Assembly: GCA_016858145.1 (NCBI GenBank)
Contig: JAEHOE010000118.1
Coordinates: 248,001 to 312,000 of the forward strand
From: Edaphochlamys debaryana
Lineage: Eukaryota; Chlorophyta; Chlorophyceae; Chlamydomonadales
Direction of reading: 5' to 3'
DNA length: 64,000 bases
Part shown: positions 56,601-64,000 of the stretch, piece after piece
Position numbering within the stretch: position 1 is the first letter of the stretch
Layout of the letters: the number at the start of each line of letters is the position of its first letter
Made by a program: the position numbers and the translations under genes
Notes under the pieces: model-generated
The model's database searches: none
What the model saw: only the letters and a program-made list of their open reading frames with translations
What the model was told of the DNA's origin: nothing

Positions 56601-59600
56601 ACAGCGCCGCGTCCGAGTGGGCCCCGAAGGGGGAGAGGTTGGTGCGGATGGAGCCGGCAAACAGCACCGGGACCTGACAGGGGGGGAGGGGGGAGAGGGA
56701 GTGGGGGAGAGGGAGGGGGGGGGAGGGGGAGGAGGGGAGAGGATGGTCGTGCGTTGCATCACTGGTTGCGAAGTTGCCCACCGGTCCCCAACCTAAGGGT
56801 CCCTGGCAAGCCCACATCAGGGCACCCACGTCCCGTCCACCCAGGTCACGCCCACGCCAGGCCCACCTCAGGCCCGCTTGAGGGCCCAGGTCGGGCCCAG
56901 GCGCACCTGGGGGATGAGGCTGAGCCTGGGCCTGAGCTCCCTCAGCGCCATGCGGCCGATGTCCAGTTCGTCGATCAGGATGGAGCCACGCTCGGCCTTG
57001 GGGGGGGGGGGGGAGGCGTGGGGAGAGGAGTGAGGGGAGAGGAAAGGGGGGGGGGGGGGGGGGAGGAAAGGGGGGAGAGCCGGAAAGAAGGCAGGAAGCG
57101 TGGGCGGCAAGGTAATGAAAGCGGGTCGGGCCGTGCCTCTCGCTCTCTCCTCGAGGCTGGAGGTGCTGCTGTGCCCTTCACGAATGCCCTCCCCCTTTCC
57201 TCCCTCCCTTTATTCCCCCTCCTCCCCTCCCCCCCCTCACCTCCACCAGCCTGAACAGGCAGCCCAGGAGCGTCACGGAAAACACACACGCCCTGTCCTG
57301 CTTCCCCCCCCCTTTCCTCCCTCCCTCCCCCCCCTCACCTCCACCAGCCTGAACAGGCAGCCCAGGAGGGAGCTCTTGCCGGCGCCCGTGCGCCCCACAA
57401 CGCCGATCTTTGGGAGGGAAGCGGGGGGGGCGGGGGGGGGAAGAGCAATGGGAGGTGGGGAGAGGGTCAAGCAGGCTTAACACAGTCAAACACGGACCTT
57501 GAGGGAAAAGAAAACGGGACCGCCCCCCTCCAGCCCCCCTCTCCACCCCCCCCTCCCCCCCCTCCCCCCCCTCCGCTAACGTGTCCCATGCAGGTCATTC
57601 CGTACACAGCCTCCGCCATATTGCTGCCGCGCTCTTCTCCGCACTCTGTTGCTTCACATAACTAGCTCGCGCGCCATCATGCACGCCATTGCACCGCACT
57701 CCCTCTTTTCTTTTGTGGCCAATTCTAACCTCTTGCTCCTTTGTGCCCCGCCCCTCTTTCGCGGCGCGTGTTTCTCGCGGTGGGTCTCGCTGTCTTCGAC
57801 TTCAGGTACGTATGGGTTCAGGTTGGGAGTTCAGTTCTGCGTCGGTGCGCGCTTTGCGGCGATGCACGCACGCCAGCTGATCACCACAAAACACACCACA
57901 CCACATTTACTCTAGCCTAGCCGCTCTAGACTACGCCACTTTCAGCGCAGACTACGCTCTCCAGTCGCCGCTCGGAGGTCGGACCTTTCGCTCTGGACAT
58001 CGGTGCGCATCGGGCTCGCTGGCTGCCGCTCCTACTCTCCTTCCGTTCTCCAGTTTGTCAGAAAATCACCCCCTCCCCCCCTCCCCCCCCCCACCTTGTC
58101 CCTTGCCTCCGCCCTGAAGCTGACCCCCCTCAGCACCAGGGGCAGTCCCTCCCCGCTCCCCCTCCCCCCCCTGCCCCCCACCTTGTCCCTTGCCTCCGCC
58201 CTAAAGCTGACCCCCCTCTGCACCAGGGGCAGTCCCTCCCCGCTCCCCCCCCCCCCCCCCCCCCCCCACCTTGTCCCTTGCCTCCGCCCTAAAGCTGACC
58301 CCCCTCTGCACCAGGGGCAGTCCCTCCCCGCTCCCCCTCCCCCCCCTCCCCCCCACCTTGTCCCTTGCCTCCGCCCTAAAGCTGACCCCCCTCAGCACCA
58401 GGGGCAGGCCGGGGCGGTACCGCAGCCACACGCCCCGGAACTCCACCGCCCCCTCCTGCGGCCAGCCGGGGGGCGGGGGCAGGCGGGGGGGCGCGCCGGG
58501 CGGGGGCGGCTGCTCCTCGGGGGGGAGGGACGAGTACTCGACCACACGCTCGACTGGAGGGGGGGGAAGGGAGTGGAGCGGGGAAGAGGGTGTTCAGGGC
58601 TGCTCGTGTAAAGGCCAGGAAAAGCGTAGGCGCGGTGATTAGCCGGCCGGAAGAGGGTGAGTGTGGAGGGCTCGTGAATTAGGGAAGTAGAAGAGGGTGT
58701 CAGGGCCAGGGCGAGGGGGCACACGACACCCTGGAGCCCTCCCCCCCCCGTTTCCCCCCCCCGCCCCCACCCACCCGCGTTCAGCATGTTCTCGGCCATG
58801 GAGGCGGCACGGACAGTGATGGACACAGCCGTGGTGATCTGGGGGGGGAGGGGGTACCGGTTTTGGCCAAAGGGGTTCAGGGGTTGGCGAAGTGGGTCAA
58901 CACAAACAAGGGTAGCTCATGACTAGTCCCTGTCCCCTCGTCTCCCTTCGTCTCCCACCGTACCTGCAGCGCGTAGCTCATGACTAATCCCGCGGCCCCC
59001 GCGGACGCCCGCTGCTCCACCGCCACCGCCCCCGCCAGCAGCGCGGCGGCAGCGCCCAGGACCTTCGGGAGGGGGCGGGGGACCGGGGGGGGGACATGGG
59101 CGTCAGGGTGTGTTTTGCCGACGCGTGCCAAGGTGTGCGCCACACCCGTACCAGCATTGATGGCTTCAAACCGGGGTCCTTCTCTGGGCCTGGCGCAGAC
59201 GAAAACACCCTAGAACCCACGGATACGGTACCCCCAACAATCCCCCACCTCCCCCAAGCCTCTCTCCCGCCACCCACCTCCAGGCGCACGCTGAGCCCCC
59301 GGTTCCCGGACCCAGGGTTCGCGCGCACAGGGCCAGGTCGGCCCACTGCCAGCATACCGCCTAGTTAGTCCCTGCTCATCTTGATACTCGATAATTCTTG
59401 ATAATCCTGATACTCGATACTACTCGATACCTATATGTAACCTATATAACTACCTACACGCGACGTATACGGCATGCTGAGACGTACGCTTACCTCCAGG
59501 CGCACGCTGAGCCACCGGTTCATGGACTGACTGGCCAGGGCCAGGGCCGAGAGGGAGTCGAGCAGTCGGGCGGAGCGGGCCAGGGCGCGGGGCTGGGGGG

Positions 59601-62600
59601 GACGGAGGGGAAAGGGCGGGGAAGGGGAGGGGGCGTGTGTGTTTCGCGTGTGCGCGTAAGGCGACGGGGGCGGCGGCGGCGGAGGGGGTGAGGGGGTGAG
59701 GGGATGGCGGGAAGCTGCGTGGCAACCGGCCCCCGCTCCCCAACCGCCCTATCCAAACGCCCCCCCCCCCATTCCTCCCGTGTGCGTGGCTGCCCCGCCC
59801 CCAACGCTCATCCCTGGTTTAAGAGCAGCTCGGCCCTCCAACTCCCCCCGCTCGCCTGCCCCCCAGACCCCAAGGGTGACCCGCCCCCCCCCCCCACCTG
59901 CGCTCCGTAGGCTGTGTAGGTGGCAGTCCCCGCCAGCGCCTCCCCCAGGGCACTCAGCACGGGGGAGCGGGAGGCGGCGTCCAGGCGCTTGAGCTGGGGG
60001 GGGTAGGGGGTTAGGGGAGGGGAGGGGGCAGATAGTGAAAGGGTTGGGGGAGAGAAAAGGGGGAGAGGGAGGAGAGGGAGGAGAGGGAGGAGAGGGAGGA
60101 GAGGGAGGAGAGGGAGGAGAGGGAGGAGAGGGAGGAGAGGGAGGAGAGGGAGGAGAGGGAGGAGAGGGAGGAGAGCGTCTCCAGGACACTGGGTTGGCAT
60201 AAGTGGGGAGCTCGTCCCACCGGCTCTGTACACCCCCCTTCCCGTGCTCCCCCCCCCTTTCCTTGCCTGGCGCACTGATGCCTGGAAGTAGGCGTAGAGC
60301 CAATAGAAGCCCGCCAGGATCACCACCAGGGCCTGACAGGGGGGGGAGGTAAGGAGGGGGGGCAAGCGTATAAGGTAAGGGGCCTGTCAGGGGCGGGGTG
60401 AGGGGAGAGGGGGCAAAGGGGGAAGAGGGGCTAAGCAAGGATCACCACAAGGGCCTGAGATGGTGGGTGGGTGGGTTAAGGAGAGGGTCTGGCTTAGGGG
60501 TAAGCAGGGGAGAGAGAACATCCGGCTCAGGGTTAAGAAGTAAGGGAAGAATAAGGAGGGGACGGGGCCCCGTCGAGGGGGCCTGGCGGGGCCAAGATGA
60601 GGTCGGCCCCGCCAGCCGCTGTATCTGGGGCTATATCTGTATCTGGTACGGAACAATCCTCCACCCTTCAACCGCCACCTCGACCCTCAATCCCCCCTTC
60701 CCCACCATCCCCTTACCGGCAGTGCAAACGGCGCCACCGCCCCAACCAGCACCATAGTAGAGAGCAGCGTCAGGAAGGACCTGGGGGGGGGGAGAGATGA
60801 GGGAACGGCCTTGGGAGGGGCCCAGGAGAGAGGCGAGGCCGGGCACTGTAGGGAATTGGGGGGGCGGGAGGGAGTGAGGGCACGGCATCGAGGGGGGCTA
60901 AGAAGAAAGAGGAGCGCGGGAGCTGCAGGAGGGGACCCTGTGGCCTGGGAGGGGGGCAGCATGAAAGATGGGGCCGCAGCTGCTTACCGCCTGGAAGGAC
61001 ACGCCAGCCGACGCCCCATGCAGCCGTCTACGGGTGTGTGGCCCACCTTGCCAACCCCTCTATCCCACCTCTCTGCCTCCCTCCACCCCCCTCCCCCCGA
61101 CGGGACCCCCCCTCCCCCCCCTCCTCCCTCACCGTGCCGCCATGGCCAGCGCTGAGGCCAGGTTGCGGTCAGTGCCTCCCCCCCATCCCTCTACCCCCCT
61201 CCCTCTTTACCCCCCTCCCCCCTCGCCCTGACAGGGCCCTCCCCCCCCTCACCGTGCCGCCATGGCCAGGGCCGAGGCCAGGATGCGGTCAGTGCCTCCC
61301 CCCTACCCCTCTACCCCCCTCCCTCTACCCCCCCTCCCCCCTCCCCCTGACAGGGCCCTCCTCCCCCCCTCACCGTGCCGCCATGGCCAGGGCCGAGGCC
61401 AGGTTGCGGTCAATGTCGGCCGTGTCCCGCGTGAGGCGGTTCACCACCCGGCCCAGGGGGGTGGCGTGGAAGAAGGCCATGCGGGCGGACAGGAGGGAGG
61501 AGAGGAGGCGGGCGTGGAGCTGGGGGGGGGAGGAAGGGGGAGAGGGGGGGGGAGAGGCGGGGGGAGAGGGCAGGGGAGAGGGGGGGGGGAGAGGGTGTTT
61601 GAAGCTGATAAGCGGGAGAGCGTCGAATGGTTAGTGGGGGAGAGGGGGGGAGGGAGGCAGGTAAGGGAGAGGTAAGGGGGAGGGGAGAGGGAGGTCCGGG
61701 GGAGGGAGGAGAGGAGGCGGGCTTGGAGCTGGGGGGGTGGGGGAGGAAGGGGGAGACGGGGGGGAGAGGGGGAGAGAGGAGGAGGGAGGAGAGGAAGCTG
61801 GGCACTGTGAACTGGGATAGGTGGGATAGGTGAGCAAAGTGGCCGCGGTCGCTAACCGTTTACAACTGAACCCGAGGGGGGTCACGCCCGGTGGGGTTGT
61901 GACGAATCCCAGCACCGGCCCCTGGGCCTCCGCCTCCCCCCAACCCCCTTATCAGCTTCAAACACCCCCAAACCCCACCCCGCCCCCCGCCTCACGTGCC
62001 GCGCCGCCCCCAGGCCCATGCGGCTGATGTCGAGGGTGGTACCGGCCTGGGGGGTGGAGATGGGCGGTGGGAGGAGATGGGGAGGGGTGGGGGGTGGGGG
62101 GGGGTCCGTCTAGGAGGGCAGCACGGTCGGGGCTCCCCTCCCCCGCTCACTATCAAACCCTGCACCCCTTCCCCGCCTCCCCCACCACCCAACTGCAAAC
62201 CCCTAACTCCGACACCGAAACACACACACGGTTTCCCCCCCGCCCCCCCCCCCCACCTGCACCGCCAGCTGCACCCCGCTGATGGCCGCGTACACCCCCA
62301 GGTACCACATGGGGGAGCGGCCACCGGGGGAGGAGGCGTCCGTGGAGCCTTGGGGGGGGGGGTTGGGGGGGGGGGGGGGGGGGGGGGGGGTTGGGGGGGG
62401 GGGGGGTTGGGGGGAGCGTGTGTGCTTCGCGTGTGGGGAGGGGGAGGGAGCGGTACCACATGGGGGAGCGGCCGGAGGCGGAGGAGGCGTCCATGGAGCC
62501 TTGGGGGGGGGGGGGGAGAGGTGAAGCGGCGTTTGGGGGGAGAGGGCAGATTGGCAGGGTGGGTGGCGGCACCCGCAGCCCGAGCCGTCTCGCCCCCGCT

Positions 62601-64000
62601 TGACGAGGGACCGGGGACGCTTTGAGTACCTTGCGTCCCTCTGAGTCCCTTGAGTCCGGACCAAGCTCATCGGGGCGCGTGAGCCTGCCCTGACCCTCCC
62701 CCCACTTCCTCAATGCCCCTCCCCTCCCACTTCACACCTCTGCCCCCCCCTCCCCTCCCGCCTCCTCCCCTCCCCCCTCCTCCCCCCCCCACCTGTCCAC
62801 TGCGCCAACCACACCGTCGTAGCCACACGCAGCGCCTCCGCCGCCACCAGCCCCCACGCAATCCAAACCCCCGCCTCCAGCGCCCGGCCCCTGCCGCCTC
62901 CGCCCCCTCCCCCACTGCCCTTGCCTCCCCCCCCACAGGGCCCCAGTAGGGCCCCCAGGGGCGCCAGGGGGTGGGGCATGGCCGCGAGGTAGGCCCCCAG
63001 GGCCGCCCCCGCCGCCCCCTCCTCGGCAGAGGTGGACTCATCGGCGGTCAGGCGCACGGCCGCGGCCTGGGGGGTGGAGAGGGGGAGCGGGTGGGGGGGA
63101 GTGAGGGAGTGCGGAGGTGCGGGGTGGTGTTTGCGGCCTTGGCGGGTACAAGGTGGAGGGCGGGGGAAGGGCGGCCAACGGCCGCGGCCTGGGGGGGTGG
63201 GGGGGGGGGGGGTTTGAAGGGAGGAAAGCGACTGGAGGCGGCCGGGTGGGACTCGGGGCCTGACGTGCTGACACCCCTAGCCCCCACGCTGCCCGCCCAC
63301 CCGCCCCTGCCGGCCCACACACACATGCAGGCCCTCCCTTCTCCCCCAAACCTCCCTTCCTCCCCCTCCCCTCCCCCTCCCCTCCCCATCGCCATCCCCT
63401 GCCCGGTGTAGCTCACCTGCGGCGGCGCGTCCCCCTCCGCGGCCCCCTCCGCAGCACCTCCGCCTCCGTCCGCCTTGCCCTTGACCGCGGCCTCGCCCTT
63501 GGCCTCGCCCTTGCCGTTGCCTGCGGCTGCGCCCTCCCCCGCCTCCTTGGGAGAGCCGCCCTCGCCCTCACCCTCAGAGTGCTGCGGGGGGTGGGGTGGG
63601 GTTGGGGGTGGGGTCGGGGGCAGGGGAGTGCTGCCAGGGATGGGGTGGGCGGTGCGGGGACACCGGGGGAAAGGGGCGCGAGTCAGGAGAAGCAAGAACG
63701 GGCTCGGACAGCACAGGCGAGTTCGGGCCACCGCAGGCACACCCCACCACACCCCGCGTCCGCACCTGCCCGCACCCACATTCAGACCCAAACCCCACCC
63801 ACCTCCTACACATCCCCCAGGCACTAACAACCACACCACGTCCCCCCCTTCCCCCCGGACAGTGCAAATGTACGTGGTTAGGACGGTGGGTCCCCTTGCC
63901 CCCTCCTTCCCTCCTCCCCTCCCCCCTTTTTCCCCCAAAACAAACCACCCACCCACCTCCTCGCCCGGCCCCTGCTCCCTCAGAATCGCCGCGAAGGCGC
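53684..64000 (-). CDS. ABCC/MRP-type ABC transporter, second half (5'-partial)
   Basis: Twenty-two exons in frame: 63957-64000, 63417-63581, 62793-63066, 62257-62348, 61996-62046, 61374-61519, 60717-60780, 60267-60332, 59898-59993, 59494-59592, 58964-59062, 58775-58838, 58357-58553, 57339-57407, 56907-56996, 56537-56673, 56160-56257, 55970-56016, 55689-55793, 55227-55361, 54375-54809, 53684-54130. About 1005 residues are visible: an acidic linker after NBD1, the second membrane domain ([39 protein letters not shown]), then NBD2 with Walker [27 protein letters not shown], signature LSAGQRQL, Walker B VLVLDEATA and H-loop AHRLAT. These are ABCC-subfamily hallmarks: ATP-driven export of conjugated or anionic organics across a membrane. 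About 290 residues beyond NBD2 (Gly/Glu-rich, then [14 protein letters not shown]) are unusual. The intron after 60267 uses a GC donor. Confidence 0.94.
54930..55150. repeat. CTGTCAGGACCCC tandem repeat (unit B)
   Basis: Rearranged counterpart of 44786-44950, with more units. It lies in the intron between exons 55227-55361 and 54375-54809 and is adjoined by the ~55-bp element at 55153. Confidence 0.9.
55153..55213 (-). repeat. Dispersed ~55-bp intronic element, copy 3
   Basis: Nearly identical to 13659-13718. Unit A has uninterrupted sequence at the matching place (near 44955, CCCCCTAAGGACC). The insertion point is immediately before CCTAAGGACC. Confidence 0.92.
55578..55650 (-). repeat. Duplicated exon end (unit B only)
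   Basis: Positions 55578-55631 repeat the end of exon 55689-55793 ([17 protein letters not shown] and donor, with one change giving YTCILVL). On the sense strand it is preceded by GGGCGTGTGTGGGCGG (55634-55650), a partial motif. Unit A (45325-45429) has a single copy. Confidence 0.85.
56066..56112 (-). repeat. Exon-fragment duplication with junction motif (unit B)
   Basis: Counterpart of 45734-45779: motif GAACGTGTGTGTTTTGC followed on the sense strand by a diverged MALARAL copy of exon 56160-56257. Confidence 0.7.
57236..57293 (-). repeat. Duplicated exon end with junction motif (unit B only)
   Basis: The last about 10 codons of exon 57339-57407 ([10 protein letters not shown]) and its GTGAGG donor are repeated about 100 bp downstream. 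The sense strand reads GCGTGTGTGTTTTCCGTGAC directly before the copy. Unit A (46869-46937) has no second copy. Confidence 0.92.
57575..58069. repeat. ~495-bp insertion in unit B intron
   Basis: Present in the intron between exons 58357-58553 and 57339-57407 and absent from the matching unit A intron. It is less GC-rich than its surroundings and shares CTACGCCACTTTCAGC (57931-57946) and an ACGCACGCCAG word with the region near 13283-13592. No clear terminal repeats or protein were seen. Confidence 0.75.
58093..58322 (-). repeat. Three tandem copies of an exon end plus donor
   Basis: Pieces at 58093-58145, 58180-58235 and 58267-58322 repeat the end of exon 58357-58553 ([17 protein letters not shown] and GTGGGG donor), spaced about 88 bp. 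Two read LVQRGVS. Unit A has one such copy at 47085-47145. Confidence 0.92.
59275..59303 (-). repeat. Duplicated exon end in intron
   Basis: This copies LSVRLE and the donor side of exon 59494-59592. The counterpart in unit A (48365-48390) is all that remains of this exon there. Confidence 0.75.
60063..60174. repeat. 9-bp GGAGAGGGA minisatellite, about 12 copies
   Basis: Near-perfect 9-bp units lie in the intron between exons 60267-60332 and 59898-59993. It creates Leu-Ser-Ser repeats on the minus strand that are not coding. Confidence 0.95.
61129..61292 (-). repeat. Two tandem copies of an exon end plus donor
   Basis: Positions 61129-61172 and 61249-61292 repeat the end of exon 61374-61519 ([13 protein letters not shown] and GTGAGG donor), spaced about 120 bp, in the downstream intron. 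Confidence 0.9.
61594..61640 (+). repeat. Dispersed ~55-bp intronic element, copy 4
   Basis: GTGTTTGAAGCTGATAAGCG core on the + strand, so it lies antisense to the gene, unlike copies 1 and 3. Confidence 0.85.
61705..61732 (-). repeat. Duplicated acceptor and exon start
   Basis: This copies the acceptor and first about 8 codons ([10 protein letters not shown], here [10 protein letters not shown]) of exon 61374-61519, about 210 bp upstream of the real acceptor. Confidence 0.8.
61948..61970 (-). repeat. Dispersed intronic element, partial copy 5
   Basis: Only the GTGTTTGAAGCTGATAAG end is present, about 25 bp after the donor of exon 61996-62046. Confidence 0.7.
62351..62408. repeat. Long poly-G run interrupted by TT
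   Basis: G-runs of up to about 20 bases broken only by TT lie directly upstream (sense) of the acceptor of exon 62257-62348. It is a likely assembly and sequencing trouble spot. Confidence 0.9.
62416..62502 (-). repeat. Duplicated exon start with junction motif
   Basis: Positions 62451-62502 copy the acceptor and first about 15 codons of exon 62257-62348 ([16 protein letters not shown], here [16 protein letters not shown]). On the sense strand the copy is followed by ACACGCGAAGCACACACGC (62416-62435), the reverse-complement motif, as at 47466-47525. Confidence 0.85.

Larger units (their letters stand above)
49407..61300. repeat. Segmental duplication unit B
   Basis: Counterpart of 39505-49490. 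It carries the second small coiled-coil gene and the 3' half of the intact transporter. The right limit of homology is set by the transporter exon scrap, so only an approximate end can be given. Confidence 0.85.

Overview
The window looks like nuclear DNA of a GC-rich chlorophyte green alga, probably a chlamydomonadalean (Chlamydomonas/Volvox relatives). This is inference from four things: very high GC, genes built of many short exons separated by 100-400 bp introns, a kinase of the type greatly expanded in volvocine algae, and TGTAA motifs (the volvocine poly(A) signal) downstream of two genes. Almost every intron starts with GTGGGG-type G-runs and ends with CCCCCAG. I built each gene by checking that splice phases agree across every junction.

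Layout. 1-5142 (+): C-terminal part of a Ser/Thr protein kinase with a long disordered N-terminal region (gene starts before the window). 5143-8867: no gene seen; kinase 3' UTR plus the convergent 3' end of the next gene. 8868-13008 (-): five-exon gene for a 1134-aa low-complexity protein of unknown function. 13677-37095 (-): one 45-exon gene for a 2701-aa protein whose C-terminal two thirds is about 26 helical repeats (AGF core, then an R-x-D-G-x-G-L loop); one of its introns holds a 4.2-kb array of about 39 copies of the end of the preceding exon. 37096-39396: no gene seen. 39397-64000 (-): a tandem segmental duplication. Each roughly 10-kb unit pairs a small coiled-coil gene (304 aa) with an ABCC/MRP-type ABC transporter lying upstream of it on the same strand. 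Unit B (49407 onward) has the intact transporter, which runs off the right edge; unit A (39505-49406) has a 5'-truncated, exon-deleted and frameshifted transporter pseudogene; a third scrap lies at 39397-39593.

The most unusual feature is repeated duplication of exon ends into the adjoining intron. At many of the copied pieces the junction carries the same short motif, GTGTGTGTTTTGCGTGTC or a close variant. Several copies are present in one duplicated ABC unit and absent from the other, so the process looks recent. The same presence/absence test also marks an about 55-bp dispersed intronic element and two perfect or near-perfect fold-back hairpins. The genes do not form an obvious pathway. 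The ABC transporter would act in a membrane, the kinase in signalling, and the repeat protein and coiled-coil proteins look structural or scaffolding in type.
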